The notes: generated by a model not told the origin, from the sequence alone. A DNA stretch of 64,000 bases from Antitrichia curtipendula (GCA_951230915.1 OX579634.1:46885570-46949569), one strand, 5' to 3'. Shown: positions 13,080-26,144, counted from the stretch's first letter. A program made the numbers and translations.

Positions 13080-14174
13080 TTTAGAGAACTTTATTTCACA
13101 CCGTTGCAGTGCACACTCTGGTATTGTAGCTTGGATAGTGTAGTTAGAACTAGGTTCTATGTAGATTTGTTGATAGTGTGTGGGACTGCAATTTTACATA
13201 TGCTCGATTGTAACATAATGTCCTTCAAGAGAATCCAGCTTTCCCTCTCACTGAACTTTATTTTGATTAAAGAGGAACTTTAGTAAGGAATTTCAAATTA
13301 ATATGTCCTGTACAAAGTGGACGTTTCCACAATGTTACCAGGTCGGACCTATAGTGAGAGGATTCTATTGGCGTCACGTTTGGGGGTCGGATATCTCCCA
13401 AAAATCTCAATCTTAGATATGCAGAAATGCTCAAGTACAATTACCCATTGTTGCCTTCCAAATTGCAAGCCCTATTTGATGTTTTAGTAGTGTGTTGCTT
13501 TGCATACTTACTCTGTGACGTCCTCTCAGTAGTGCAGAATCTTTGATTTCAAATATGAATTCAAATTTTCCAAAATTTCCAAGTTCCTACATTTTCTGTA
13601 AGAAGCAAAAAATCCAAATCCCCCCTCCATCTCGAGGGAATTCTGAAGCATTACTTTAGAAGAATTCCTTCCTATCTAAGTGAAGTACATCCATCAATAA
13701 ACAACATTGCTTGTTGTGGGCCTTGAATAGTGTTAAAATTTTCCCAAAATGATTACAAGCTCTTTGGAGTTTTTCAAGGCAACCAATGAAAGTCAAAGTA
13801 TTTTGGTACTACAACCCAAGTACCTGGATCCTTTCTTGAATTTTTGGGTATTTTTCTTTTCATTCATACCTCCTAAAATCTCTTTATTCATCATCCAAAA
13901 TTGGGTCGTCGAAGCATTATGGGATTAAGAGTTGTCTTTCAAGGAAATTTTAGTGATGAGTGGATATTCTATACTTTCAACTTAAATTTTGTATAGAGTA
14001 GAATGCAAAATGACTTGAGTTGACTTTCATCGTGAAGCTAACATTCTAACTATGGAAAATCAACCACATAAAATCAACATATGGACCCCATTTCATAGGG
14101 ACCGACAAAAGTGGTGGTTTGGGGTGTTCCTATTTTATTGAATGAATGAGGCTTAAGCCTTGAAGAACAATATA
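13080..14174. other. JTB 3' flank and spacer
   Basis: The first few hundred bases probably carry the JTB 3' untranslated region. The rest is AT-rich with no protein-like frame. A MITE begins at 14175. Confidence 0.5.
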
Positions 14175-14359
14175 CATTGAATAGGGATATTAAGGGGACC
14201 AAAAAATTATAAGGACTTATTGTAGAAATCTGTAGTTTGAAACATGATGTACAGATTCTGAACATTTCAATAGCTATTGATGTACAGCAAAGGTAGATAT
14301 TTATATAGTGTGTAATGTCGATTAATTAGTATGGTTCCCCTTAATACCCCTATTCAATG
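14175..14359. mobile_element. short MITE with TA-flanked inverted repeats
   Basis: Inverted repeats of about 27 bases bound a 185-bp element: left CATTGAATAGGGATATTAAG followed by GGGACCA; right TGGTTCCCC followed by TTAATACCCCTATTCAATG. The arms differ at about two positions. The element is flanked by TA on both sides, which fits Tc1/mariner-type (Stowaway-like) insertion. It lies about 280 bp upstream of the gene at 14643. Confidence 0.7.
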
Positions 14360-14442
14360 TAGAGGGATCACTGGAGATGATCCTTGGGGTTCAGGCCTCC
14401 GGCAGTCCCGCTTCGGAATCGTAGTTTTCCAATCCGTCACCC

Positions 14443-14615
14443 TTGTTACTGCTTCAACAATATTTTCCTTGAGAATGTGGAACTGTTAAGCGTTGCTACG
14501 GATTGAGCCCGGTAAGCAAGGACATTGTCCGTTGCTTCTGCCTCAGCAATCTCTTCCTTGAGACTGTGCAGCTGTTAAGGATGTTGCGGATTGAGCCCGG
14601 CAAGCAAGGCCATTG
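14443..14615. repeat. two-copy tandem repeat, about 88-bp unit
   Basis: Unit 1 (about 14443-14530) and unit 2 (about 14531-14615) share TTCCTTGAGA, ctGTTAAG and GGATTGAGCCCGG, then AAGCAAGG.CATTG, with roughly 80 per cent identity. They sit directly in the promoter/leader of the following gene, ending about 28 bp before its start codon. Confidence 0.75.
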
Positions 14616-14642
14616 ATTGTCGTGGCGCGTGCGAGATCCGCC

Positions 14643-15526
14643 ATGAAGAAGAACATATTCTGGCAAGGGCGGCGAGCGCTGGGCGATGCGCCCAACAAGA
14701 TGCTGGGCGAGTCGCTGTGGCGATGGTGGGCGCGACGGACGGACGCCCGCCTGAATCGCGACCAGTTGTGGGACATGGTGGAGCCGTACGAGCGGCCCAA
14801 GTCCATGGCGCCGCTCCTCGTCATCAACATTGTGGCGTTCTACTCCGGCGTGGTGGCGGCCGCGGTCACCGAGCAGCTCCACAAGGTTCGTGCAAGTGTG
14901 AGTTTTGCTTATCAATTGGAACCCTAATTGGCAGACTTGTAAAACTAAATGATCAGCGATGGCAATCTCTCGAGAATTTTTTTGTCTTGGGGAATTCAGG
15001 TGAGACATGAGTACTGTGGAGGATTCGCTGTGTAGACCCGGCGAATTATGGGGATATATTGAACACAACGAAGTCCTCTCTGAAGTATAGAAGACACTAT
15101 TGTATTTAGGGTTACCGAATTCCAATGTGATTTGACTCCTTTCTGTAGAATCCGGTTAGACCCTAAGTAGAACGGCTGCACAGCTTTTTGGTCGTTCTTG
15201 CCGTATCACAAAGATTTGTCGCTTTGATATTTAGGGTTTGTGATGTATGAGGGTCCTCGAAGAGCACCCTGAAGCTAGGAGGCTGGAGGATAGAAACATT
15301 ATAGTACGTTGAGTTTCGTCCTCTCAGTTCCCCGAGTTCTCTGTTGTGAAAACTAGTCAATTAGGGTTTATCTGTTGCAGATTCTCGGCTTATCTGTCCA
15401 GTGGTTGCGCAGGAACGATACTGGGCAGAGCATCCGGGGCAGGCCATTCCTATCATGAAACCCGTGCTCTACTGGGGGCCTTACAAAGTACGCAGAGAAG
15501 ATTTTGGTGAAGATGCATCTGGGTAG
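14643..15526 (+). CDS. small conserved plant membrane protein, function unknown
   Basis: Two exons, 14643-14885 and 15413-15526, join in phase 0 (donor AAG/GTTCGT, acceptor GCGCAG/GAACG) for 118 aa. The start chosen is the ATG giving MKKNIFWQGRRALG. An in-frame ATG 30 bases upstream would only add MIVVARARSA. The protein has a basic, tryptophan-rich N terminus (ESLWRWWARRTDARL), the motif LWDMVEPYERPKSMAPL, one hydrophobic segment (about residues 54-74, VINIVAFYSGVVAAAV) and, after the splice, HKERYWAEHPGQAIPIMKPV and LYWGPYKVRRED. From memory this matches a short, single-copy, plant-conserved protein. The N-terminal charge and single helix would suit an organelle membrane protein, but I cannot name a function. 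Confidence 0.75.
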
Positions 15527-16705
15527 TTTACCGCACCTGAAGCATCGTATCGGTGTGAACATTTTTGGCCTAAACCCTAGAACCCTAGTTCCACTGCAAC
15601 CCACTGCAGACCCAGATTTTCAGATTGTGTGCAGCATCTTTACATACCGTATCCTGATGCGGGTCAAATGTAGCATAGAGGACCTGGCAGACCTGGCATA
15701 CTGAAGGTTTGGATGGCGATGAAGTCTTATTTGAAGTCTAGAGTACCCCAGTGCATGTATAGAAACCAAATTCAATGAGATCAAGCCTAGAACGTTTTTA
15801 AACAGATCACCAGACCTTTGAGTGTACACAAGACGTGCAAGACATGTGCACCATTATCAGATCGTTGGCCCAAATTTTACACTGTACTCCAAATTTGACG
15901 TCAATAACGAACCCGTGATTGTAACGAGTTTGTTAGCGGTCTGATTGGGTCGTTTGTTTCTGTTCTGCAAGGGACCGTGACATTCCGTTGTTGCCGAGCC
16001 TGTGTTTAGGCCGGACTGAGGATGCTCTTAGTATGTCATGCCCCAGCAAGGGACTCTTTTTTCTTTATAAATTTCTTCTTAAGATGCTCTAGCCTTCTAA
16101 AAAAAACATTATCTCGCTCTACTCTATACGATTTATGGTTTATTCGGATTATCAAGGAGCACCGTGAAGCTGGGATAAGGGTCTTCATCATCTATAGGAG
16201 TCCTCTACGCCATTGTAGTCTGGACCAACTGAAAATTTTGGACATGCTCCAGTAGTCCAGTTCACATCTGTCGTCTCTTCTATGCCTGACAACTAAGACT
16301 TAATGCTCTAACAATGATGGATCTTTAATGATGGAGAATCATGAAGTACCACTGATCGTTAAGTTACAGAAAGTAGTTGAAAGTAACCATTTTGCCCCTT
16401 ATATTTCTGAAATATATGCATGCTTTGCCTTTCCATTGAAGGGAGAAGAATTGGAAGTATCATGGCAAAGATAACCATGTCTTATATGTACACAACTTCC
16501 CTACAACGTGACTGCTTTAAACGTATCTCCTCACAAAACATGAGGCCGGTAGTAACATTGTCCTATGTTGAAGTTGAAGCTTTTGGTCCGCACAGGTGCA
16601 ATCACATCAACAGTCCTTGACTGAAATCAATTGCCTCATGACCCCTTCGGTTCCTCCGGCAGTTGGTGGCTTGGGTAAGCATGATGCTGCTGTGATGTAA
16701 TTTTA
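15527..16705. other. convergent spacer between two genes
   Basis: This holds the 3' flank of the plus-strand gene ending at 15526 and, near its right side, the 3' flank of the minus-strand dTMP kinase gene. The two transcription units converge here. Short frames on both strands have no protein-like features. Confidence 0.55.
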
Positions 16706-19033
16706 TCATTGAAGGATTCGCTTTCTTGACTCCATTGGCCACATTTGCATGAGCTCGCGGCCATCTAGGCACTCTTGGATGACTTTGACAGACCAATCTC
16801 TTATTTCAGACTGAATAGAATCCATCGATTGCGTAGCATCCACACTCTGCAACATGTAAGTGCAAGAATAAGGTTATTGGTCACACCACGCGACGCCAGG
16901 AACAATTCTAACATCAAGGAGACGAAAACAACGACGCCAATACACGTGACAAATATAGACCCCGCAACCATACATAATACACAATGAAATCAGACAAAGT
17001 ACCTGCCAGGCCGTGTCCTTCAAGGATTTAAATTTTTGCTCAACTTTCTTCTGAAACTCAAGTTTCTCATATCTCTCGCCACCGTAACCTCCTCTTGCTG
17101 CAGCTACCTGGAACATTGGACAAGCGGGGAACATCGATCTTATTGAACTTAACAAGAGTGAGAAGAGGGTCAAATTAAGACCACACTTGGTCTTTCACAC
17201 GAAACAAAGCATGCTACAGATATCTTGTTACATCAGGAATAAAGCACATTACCAAATTAATGGAAAGGCCAAGACAATAATTAATTGTCCAAGGTTCAAC
17301 ATTTCCCAATGCATCTATTCATAAGGAATAGCATCCCAAGAGACGACTTGCCAGATTCTAACAAAGAATATACCTCTGCAGAAATGTCGAGATAGAGGAC
17401 AAGATCTGGAGCCGGAAGTCCTACCTCTGGTGCCTGTCAAAACGAAGTAAGCAGATTTTTAATTAGATCCAATTTACGGATGTATTCAACCTGCCAGAAT
17501 GATGGAACGATGAAATTTCGTTCTTGATACCGATTAATCTGATATTTACATCCATCAATTATAATTTTTTTCAGTTTGGACGTACAACGCACAGAACTGA
17601 CATGACGATTATATACATCAGAGAGAAAATTTGAGAAAGCAAGTGCTCACCTTGCACCAATCTAAATCAAGACCTTTAGCTGCTGAGAATGCCACACCCG
17701 AGTACGAGTACCGATCAACCACCAATGTAATCCCCTCCCTCAGCTTTGATTCCATCAATAACCTGCCATCATTCCATTTCAGTCTCACATGAATATCCGA
17801 CGTCCAGCTCCAACAGGTTTAAGGTAGGACTCCCAAAATTGCCACCCATAGATCTCAGACAATAGGTGTACCAATTTCAAAACAGCTGAAGTTGCAAATT
17901 TAGAACATCTACCAATAGGAACTTTGCCACTTTATAACATTTGCTCATGACATCCAAATGACACATTCTTCAGTGCAATGTAATGCACTTTCTTTTGCCA
18001 ACAAGAAAATATGAAAATATGATCAGTCTGATAATACGAACTGTGCTCAGTGGGTAAAATAGCGATTTGATTGTTCCTACCATAGGATGCAATAAATTGA
18101 ACTCCTCATTCCTCACAATTGAATTCTCTTTGCACGTACTCTCAAAGCAAATATCTGAAAATTGGTCAAACCTAAAACTACCCAGCTTAAGCATAGACAT
18201 AAGGCACGGATACTCAAAATTATCAGGGTACTCAAAGCACCACTCCATCAGCTGGTGTACATTCCCTTGATCCACATGTTCCCATTGACCAAGGAAACGA
18301 TTACAAAACATCGTCCAATAAAACTTTGACTCTTCAAAACTTTCGCATCTAGTATCCAATTAACACATTCTTTTGTGCGTTAGAAATCTCTTTCGTTCGC
18401 CAACTAGGTCACGTAAAATTATAACCACTCTTGCAACATAATTGGAACTATGCTCAAAAGCAAAACTGATGATCTTGGGAGTCCCAAATTCCTCACAATT
18501 GAACTCTCCCCAATTCTCAAACCATTTCCCAACTGCGAATTCTTGAAAATTGGTCAAACCTAAACCCTGTCTCACCTTCAGCATAGACACAATTCAAAGT
18601 CGCAACCAAATTCGCAATCCAGGGACGCGAAAGGCATGGAAATGGACTCTAGGGGCAACAGGTAGTACCGTTTCTCCCATCGATTGGCCGAGAAGAGCAG
18701 GTGAATGGCGGCATCGTCCAAGTCCGTCTGGCAAGACAAGTACGACGAGATCATGTGTCCCATGGCGGTGGTGCGATCGGGGAAGCGCCACGCCTCCACG
18801 GCCACACCCTGGGCTTGCAAGAAGGAGGCCAGATGCGCGCACTGGGAGCTTTTGCCGCTGCGATCCAGACCTTCGAAGACAATCAACGCCCCCCGCCCCG
18901 CGGGGGCCATGGCTGCCGATGCTGCGTGAGAGGATCCCCCGCGACGATGCCTCGCTTGGTGAAACGCTAACGTCGTCGCTGTGCGCACGCCCACCACGGA
19001 GCTTCGCAATCGCAAGGGGAGAGCCCGAAGCAT
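16706..19033 (-). CDS. TMPK: thymidylate (dTMP) kinase
   Basis: Five exons on the minus strand (19033-18669, 17762-17651, 17433-17374, 17107-17003, 16846-16706) join in phases 2, 0, 0, 0 to encode 260 aa. The enzyme phosphorylates dTMP to dTDP using ATP, an essential step of dTTP supply. Visible landmarks are the P-loop [11 protein letters not shown] (about 53-63), RFPDRTT (83-89), the DRY motif in [17 protein letters not shown] (136-152), [18 protein letters not shown], and the lid [18 protein letters not shown]. Residues 1-41 are rich in Arg, Ala and Ser and look like an organelle transit peptide. Met42 ([12 protein letters not shown]) could start a cytosolic form, much as plant thymidylate kinase is reported to have more than one form. 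The first intron (about 900 bp) contains two copies of a small dispersed repeat. Confidence 0.93.
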
Positions 19034-19745
19034 CGATGGCTGTGGCGAGCTGTGGGCGGGAGGGATTGCGAGGACGAGGGCGGGAATTCAAAAACCAGAA
19101 ACCCAAGGCAGGTTGGCTATGGCGGGAATTCAAAAACCGTAAGAGAGACAATGTGGAGAAAGAGCTTGGCTATGGCGGGAAGCAAATCGGAGCAAACTTC
19201 CATGCTGTGCTGGAATCGGAAATTAATTTCCTAGTTTTTCAGAGTAGAAATTAGAGTTATCCCTTAAAAACGACAAGCTAAAGTCCTTTGGCTTGGTTTT
19301 GTATTTTTTTTTTAATGTTTCAACTTACATAAACCCCGTCAAGACATGTTCCATTCATTTTGTAGGAGGATTATTTCCCATAATCTCCCCTTGAAGCATG
19401 AAATTCGCTCAATTGGTGATTATGGATTTTTCATTCATCCATCACATGTTTCAACCACTTCTAGACAAGCGTTTACATGGGACAATCACCAAGGCTGAGG
19501 GAATTTTGAAAATAAGCAGGCACTCCTCTTTGGGCTTTGTCCTTCCCTCAGCCTCGGTGTTTGTCCTATATTGAACCCATTTCAATAGTGAATATGGCTA
19601 GGAGATTTTTTAAATTCTCCTTTAGACTATCCTTTAGGCAAGGGAATGTCATTTATGGGTTGCTTACAAAGTTCCTAAAATAAAGGACCAACAGTTGGAG
19701 TTAGAGAAAAGTGCACATTGAAATTCTTTAAAAGCACCAAAATTA
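19034..19745. other. dTMP kinase upstream region and spacer
   Basis: The GC-rich portion (19034-19230) is the probable promoter and leader of the minus-strand kinase gene. It contains a short direct repeat, AGGCAGGTTGGCTATGGCGG / AGCTTGGCTATGGCGG, with GGGAATTCAAAAACC occurring twice nearby. AT-rich spacer follows. Confidence 0.5.
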
Positions 19746-19827
19746 GAGGCTTGGGATCTAATGGAATTTGGTGTCATGTTTTAATGAGCCACTTAGTAGT
19801 ACAAAACTCCATTAGATCCCAAGCCTC
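19746..19827. repeat. perfect 20-bp hairpin next to a transposon end
   Basis: GAGGCTTGGGATCTAATGGA (19746-19765) and its exact reverse complement (19808-19827) are separated by 42 bases. The match continues outward with one mismatch (AAATT/AATTT). The right arm ends nine bases before the terminal repeat of the element at 19836. Confidence 0.8.
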
Positions 19828-19835
19828 CAATTTGG

Positions 19836-20512
19836 AACCCCTAAAGTTCCTAGCTTACACCCAAAAATGATTTTGAGAAATTTTGGCATCTAAAATGAAG
19901 TATCAAATCATTGATTTTTTCTTAAGATTAGAAAAATAAATGAACTTCTAGGGAATCTAATTTTTATGATGATCTAGTGGTTGAATTTTTTTTATTATTT
20001 TGATTTTTTGCCCAAACTCAAGAGGTAGAATGTGATATTATTTTGCTTTGAAAATTTACATATTTCTTCCTAAATTGAGACTCTAATTGAATATGAAGTC
20101 CCTTAATCTTTTCTAAGAAGGAAATTTGAGTTATGGGGCTCAAAAGTCGAACAAGTCCACATTATCAAAAGCCCAGGTGCTCTCAACAAAAATATTTTAT
20201 TCCACTTTGCAAATTATATTCTCACACATATATTGTTTTTAGATCCCAAATTTTTTATATATGATATTGATACTAGTCAAGAATAAGATCCTACAATTAT
20301 AAACTATAAATAATTAAAAACAATAGATTTATGACCTATTTTTATAGAGTGCTCATTGTGCCATAACTACATGGTCTCAGACAAGTTAAGTATAAGATCC
20401 TACAGTTAAATTTAAAATTTAAAAAAAAAAATTGGTTTCCTTAAGTGAATACAACAGAAGTGGTAGTTTTGAGTGGTTTCTGGCAGAAAACACCCTTGGG
20501 GCTTTAGGGGTT
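19836..20512. mobile_element. non-autonomous transposon with AACCCCTAAAG ends
   Basis: Left AACCCCTAAAGTTCC (19836-19850) is inverted at the right as GGGGCTTTAGGGGTT (20498-20512). The 677-bp interior has no coding capacity. It contains 'taagatcctac.gtta' text shared with the other family members at 24-25 kb and 39.5 kb. Confidence 0.55.
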
Positions 20513-22243
20513 AAGAGTTAAGCCTTCCTTTCACAACTCTTGTACAAATTGGAGTGAATTTAACAAATAATTCCATGCCTTTAATTTGATGTGCATTTGA
20601 CCTTTCCTAAACACTTTGCATATTTTTAGGTTTTTTGAATTTTCTTATAGACGTCCTCTAAGAAGGATGGAAAAAATACAAAGTGTCCCTACGAAGGAGG
20701 AAACCAAATAGAATATTTCACAACTAATGGACATACTTTTAAGTTTTCATAGTTCCATATTCAAAGGAAAATGCAAGAAATCAACCAATAAGCACAAGCC
20801 AAGTTGGAATCCTTTGTTAAATTGTGAGATTTTTATTTGACACCTTAGAAGCTTTGATTGCACAACTTGAAGTAGTGAATCATAAATCATCTTTATTCAA
20901 ATTATATATTATTATACATGAATCAATTTTCTTAGTTATATTTAATAAAAACTGATAAGAGTAGAAATTGTTGATGTCTTTTACCTTAGGAAGGACAAAG
21001 TCTAGGCTCAAAAAATGTTATTTAAAGGAAAGTTTTGCAGGTTGAACTTCATATAATCATAGAAAGGGCAGGGGTGCCCTTCAAGTTTAAGACTTGTTTA
21101 AGGTGTTTATACTTCTATGTATCTAGGAAGAAAAATCTCTATTTTAGTAGTAGTTGTGCCTTATTGTCAAATTGAAAGGAACCAAATAGTTTAATTGATG
21201 ATAAAGATATTTTTTTTAGAAGTTGGAAACTTGCCTCCTCCACTTTTTACAAGCTTCTTCCAAAAATTTAGTCACCCAACACTTTTGATTCTTTCCTTGC
21301 AAGTATTACATTCACTTGCACGCATAATTTTAAAAATTTCTTTAGTCTTCCATGCAAGGTTTGACTAATTTTAGGTGCTTGGAAGTCCACCCTTATTTGC
21401 ATATCCTCATCTAAGTTGCAACTTTCTTTAGTTGTTGAAGTGTAAGCCTAAGGAGATCATTCTAGATTTTTTTGGAAAACTACATGAGTTAAAAAATAGG
21501 GTCCATTTAATTCAGAGAAGGGAATTTTTGTATGATATGTAGGGCTACTATAGGATCCATGAAATCCCATGTGCTCTAATATATATATATATATATATAT
21601 ATTAGGCTACATAAAATTAAACATTGAGTAGTAGAAAATTTAATTAATAAGTTAGCCTTAATAGATAGGGACCATTCAAATTTTTCATAGTATTGTAAGT
21701 ACAGACATGGATTAGGTTATTTCATGTGGATGATAAAATGAACACAATTAAGAAAATTTAAAAATGAAGGGTGGTTGATTGAAATTGTGCCACAATACTA
21801 ATAGTTTATATATCAGAAAACGAAGTGTAAATGTAAGTCATTGACAACAAATGGCAAAAATTGTTACATTGCATGAAAATAGAAGATTACATTAGTGGAT
21901 TCAATGACCTAGAAATTGTACAATACAAGGATAGAGTTTATAGTCCATTTAACTTCAATCATCAAAGCCATATTTGTTTTACACACTCATATTAAATGAG
22001 ATGTTAACGGAATAATTTTAGTGTAGATTCTAAAGTGTTCAATGGTAAAAATTTTATATTAAAAACCACCACTTAGTGAATGGCACTTGAATTGAATAGA
22101 TTGTTGTTAGCTTCGAGGTGTATATACTGTACACACATATAGTAGAGGGAAGAATTTTTTTGTAAAAAAAGGTGGCGTCGGGAAAAAATTGGACATTTAA
22201 AATTATGTATGTACAATAGCCCCACTTAAAAAAAATACATAAA
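20513..22243. other. AT-rich spacer with TA microsatellite
   Basis: No gene is visible. A (TA)n microsatellite lies at about 21580-21602. The rest is AT-rich, unstructured DNA. Confidence 0.55.
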
Positions 22244-23224
22244 CCCTTCACCGCCCAAGGAAACCAAAAGTGTCCTCACACAGTCTAGCAATCAAATTCA
22301 AAGTGCTGTAACTTTTGCATTAAATGTCCCAATTAAATCAAACTTGTTGGGAAAGTTGTGCATACTAATCTGTTTTTTGTGGTAAAATTTTCAAATCTAT
22401 CAAAGATGTACTGAGTTTTTGAAAGCCATTCAAAGTTTGCAGGTTCAATTTGAGTTCACCACACTGCATTGAGATGGCTGCAACTTTGGGGGCTTGTATC
22501 TTTTTCATCAAATGTTAGTTTTCAATAAATTTTGGTGGGTTTTGTTCCCCATAAAGTCTAACTATTGTGGTAAAATTTTCATGTCAATCCAAGTTGTTTT
22601 GAATGCTTGGGAGCAATTCGAAGTTCAAAATTCAGACATTTTTGCATTACAGTGAACTTCGGCGGCTTTTAACTTCTTCAGATAGTGTTTGTTTTCAATA
22701 ATTTTTGTTGGAAAAGTTGTGCGTAGTAGTCTAGTTCTTTTAGTAAAAATTTCATATCAATCCAAGAAGTTATGATTGACTGAGAATCATTTTAGTAGAG
22801 GTAGGTTCAGCCATAGATGTGTTTTCTTGCTACTTTTTTTTTACTGTTTTTTGACATTACAAAACAATTTTGCAAACGCAATGAGTCAATTGAATGATTA
22901 TTTTTCCATCAATGTGTTTGTCTTTTGGTTTTGAATTATTTTGTAGTTTAAAGCTTTTTCATTTGAGTAGGTTTAGAAATCAAATTTCACCTCCAAATGT
23001 GTTTTTAGGAAAATTTCAGCATCTTTTTTCAACACTAGAACATTATAATCTTTCAATCTATACGGGCAAATGACCCCAAATTTGATGTACACCATCTACA
23101 ACATGCACACTACAAGATTGTACGGTTGAGATTTTCATACCTCTCTCACAATTAGACTTATAATACTTGAAAAGCAAGATTATTTTTTTAACATAGTTAG
23201 GCCTTAGGCGGTGTACGGTTAATG
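22244..23224. mobile_element. about 1-kb non-autonomous transposon, diverged sister of 54978-55977
   Basis: The interior aligns along most of its length with 54978-55977. Shared text includes AGTGTCCTCACACA, GTGCTGTAACTTTTGCAT, CAATCCAAGTTGTTTTGAAT, GTGAACTTCGGCGGCTT and ACACTACAAGATTGTACGGT, all in the same order. Degraded ends CACCGCCCAAGG (22249-22260) and CCTTAGGCGGTG (23202-23213) form an imperfect inverted repeat. No protein is encoded. Confidence 0.65.
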
Positions 23225-24216
23225 AATTTACAAGTATCATAGAGTATTGAAAATACACACTTGTAATTGTTAATGTAAAAATACAATCATTTTAAATGTA
23301 ATAATTAAGGAAAATATTCCCACATCAAATGCCCTCTTAATTTAGGTGTATATCTTAAATTACAATGACTAATCTCACTAAGAGGATTCTTTGGTTGGAT
23401 TTGTTAAAAAATCAATATAGATGACGATATAAAGTTTTGCTTTAGAAGCTAGTATTTTGAAGCTTTGAACCTCTAAATATGAGAGGACTTTAGTGTTTAA
23501 GATTGCATGCATAAAAGCATCCACTTATATAATTTTAGTATTGTAAGCATTTGAATTAAAGTGTGCAAATCAAAATGGCTCAAGAATACTTATATCATTC
23601 AGATGTTTCATAAAGACTATGATTATGTTTCATAAGAAAAGTGCTCAATACTACCTCATTCTAGTGTCTACACAAAAATGAAAAATGAAAGATTTTAGCA
23701 TTCACTATGAAAGAGAAAGTTAAATTCCTTTTTGACTATAGAAGTTGCAAGATCATAGCAATCAACTTAAAAGAACTAGTTTTAAAATATCCTTTCCAGT
23801 GGTGAGCTTTTACCTTTTAAACTTTGTAATAAAAAAAAACATGTCCTACAACTTATTGAATATTGTAACAAAGAATATTTTTTGGAAAAATGACTTTAGC
23901 AAATTTATTAAAATTTCAACCTAAAATATTACATATTCATTCTTAAAAAAACCAATAGATGGAAGAAAGTTTGCTAGAATAAAGATATTCTATTAATATA
24001 GGTAATTTTGAATAATTTTTTGAAATCCTTGTTAGAGTTTGACAATAAATTAATTTGTTTATTTAGATTTACATTAAGATTGCTTATAAACCAAAGTATA
24101 TAGTTTCCAAGATATTTGCATTCAAAGTGAAGAAAACGTTTTTTGTGCACCTCTTGTGACAAAATTATTTGACTTCAAAACTTTTTAACTTCAAATTTTT
24201 GTAGTACAGATTTTAT
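23225..24216. other. AT-rich spacer
   Basis: No gene, RNA gene or repeat structure was recognised here. Confidence 0.5.
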
Positions 24217-25131
24217 TTACCCCCCTAAAGTCCCCTCGATAGACAAAATGGATTACAGGCAAGCTCTTGTGGTCTCAATATTTGTCATGATTTTTTGAAT
24301 TTTTTGGTGAATATAAAAAAATACATTAGCTTTCTATAAATGTTATTTTCATTCCAATCAATGCCCAGGAGAAAAAGTTATGGCACAAAAAGTCACCTAT
24401 TTTAGATTGGTAGGCAGAAAGAAATTCTCCAAAAAACTTAAAATAAAATATTTTATTTTATTTTTCTCATAGACTATATTTTTATCTGTATGGAAAGCTT
24501 TGACTCATTCCATTTGAATTTTTTATGAGAAAATTATGGACAATCTTGTTTTTTAGGCAATCAAAGCATTTTCTTGAAAAAATAACTTGTGGAATTATAT
24601 TTGAACTCAATTTTCAAAAAAATTCAAAAATATTTTATTTGCAAGGTTAGGGGCTCTTGCTAGAACAATCTCACCGTTGAGATTAGTGTGTTTCAATTCC
24701 ACCATAGAGCTACTAACAGTTTAGTTTTTCCTTCAATCTTAAACCTATTTATAATTATTAATATTTTAATGAATGAAATCTAAGTGTGTGTTTTGGGGAT
24801 TTTTTTCTAAACTCTCAACTCAATTCTTCATCATATAAAATTAGAAATTCAAAATCAATAGAGCAAAAACTTTAAGTTAAGAAGGTCAAAGTCAAAAAAT
24901 GTAGTTGAACAAGGTGCAATAAACTCATTTTTTTCACTTTAATGCAAACATCTTGCAATCTACACAGTCAAACGTTTTTAAAACTTCTTCTACACATTTA
25001 TACACTAGCCTAGTACAAGATCTTACGGTTATATATGCAAAAAAAAATTTAAAATTTTTTTTGCTCTTTGCTATAGAAATGACAATTTTAAGTGGTTTTG
25101 ATGGAAAAAGGCCTTGGGACTTTAGGGGTTA
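24217..25131. mobile_element. non-autonomous transposon with TAACCCCTAAAGTCCC ends
   Basis: Left TACCCCCCTAAAGTCCC (24217-24233) is inverted at the right as GGGACTTTAGGGGTTA (25116-25131), with 14 of 16 positions matching. The 915-bp interior has no plausible protein. Its right third carries 'cttgcaatctacacagtca' and 'tacaagatcttacggttat', which recur in the elements at 22-23, 39.5 and 55 kb. Confidence 0.65.
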
Positions 25132-25318
25132 TAGAAATTTATGCTGAAGATTTGGGTTGATAATACAAGAAAAAAAGAATTAAGAACATATGTACACCTG
25201 AATTTCATTAATGGAAAAATTATTAAGAAGAAGTTGGTACAAGATTGATTGAAGGAAAAACTAAATTATTAGTAGCTCTATGATGGAATTGAAACACAAT
25301 AATTCTAATGGTGAGATT
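24667..25318. repeat. 72-bp inverted repeat pair
   Basis: The arms 24667-24738 and 25247-25318 are reverse complements with about 10 differences in 72 bases. Both contain a 'tttcaattccaccatagagc'-type core and TTTAGTTTTTCCTTCAATC. The left arm is inside the element 24217-25131; the right arm is in an oppositely oriented partial copy. Confidence 0.8.
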
Positions 25319-25765
25319 ATTTAACAAGCATGGTAAACCATATAGACCTTTTTCTTATGACTATTGTGAAAATCAAGTTTAAAAGCAAATCCAATACATT
25401 ATTTTTTTAGAAGACATTATGATTGCTTGCAAAACAAGAAGCTCCATAACTTTCACACCACTTGTCCAAGTGGAATGAACCAAAACTTTTTATGTGGAAA
25501 TTTATAAAAAAAAATTTAGTTTCAAATTTTTATAGATTTATTTAGCTGCTTGGGTTTGGTTGCTTTGAGGTTATTGTGACATAATTTTTGCTCCTAGATA
25601 CAAATTGAAATGAAAACTATATTTCTATATAGGCAATTTCCGTTTCTATCTTAAGAAAAGATTTCAAATTTTTTAGATGAAGAATTAAGATTGTAGGAGC
25701 CTACTTGAAATTCATTTTGTCCCTCTTAGGAACAATGGGACTTCAAGGGTTAAAAGCGTTATGAT
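25247..25765. mobile_element. partial, inverted copy of the 24217-25131 family
   Basis: Read on the minus strand it starts TTTTAACCCTTGAAGTCCC (25765 downwards). It reaches the 72-bp shared arm after the same distance (about 450 bp) as the copy that starts at 24217. This positional agreement is the main support. The far end is truncated near the neighbouring element. Confidence 0.5.
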
Positions 25766-26063
25766 AGATTAAGTCTTTATAACTTTTGTCTTTCAACATG
25801 CTTTTGAAGGTTGGGATTTATTTTGATTTGACTTTTCTTGTGTCTAATCAGGATGTGCTTCCAATGATAGTAATTTCAAGTTCTAATTATAAACCATTGA
25901 AAACTTAGAAATTTATTTGGAGGGTCATCATGCCGGGTCCATTGAGGAACGCCCTCACTATAACTCCGTACCCCGCTACATCCGACGAGTTTCCGCGCCC
26001 GGAACGGAACCAAGTCACCTCCCGGTCAGCATCGCGGTAGGCCGCACGAAACGGGAAACCCAC

Positions 26064-26144
26064 CTTAGTTGCGTGTGCAGCATCAGCTGTTCTCATGAAT
26101 AGCTTCATCTCCTCTTCCCAGTCCCGGATCGCCCGCTCCATTCG
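26064..26144 (-). CDS. orphan exon-like open segment, unrecognised
   Basis: A GC-rich minus-strand segment is bounded by a good acceptor (TTTGCAG before 26144) and donor (AAG/GTGGGT after 26064). It encodes exactly 27 codons in phase 0: RMERAIRDWEEEMKLFMRTA then DAAHATK, a charged, probably helical peptide. The surrounding 25920-26430 is also GC-rich, unlike its AT-rich left flank, and another frame starting at 26392 (MTPDAHRGISLDLSNF) could be an upstream exon, but I could not link the two by legal splice sites. It may be a fragment of a gene captured from elsewhere, or chance. I do not recognise the family. Confidence 0.25.
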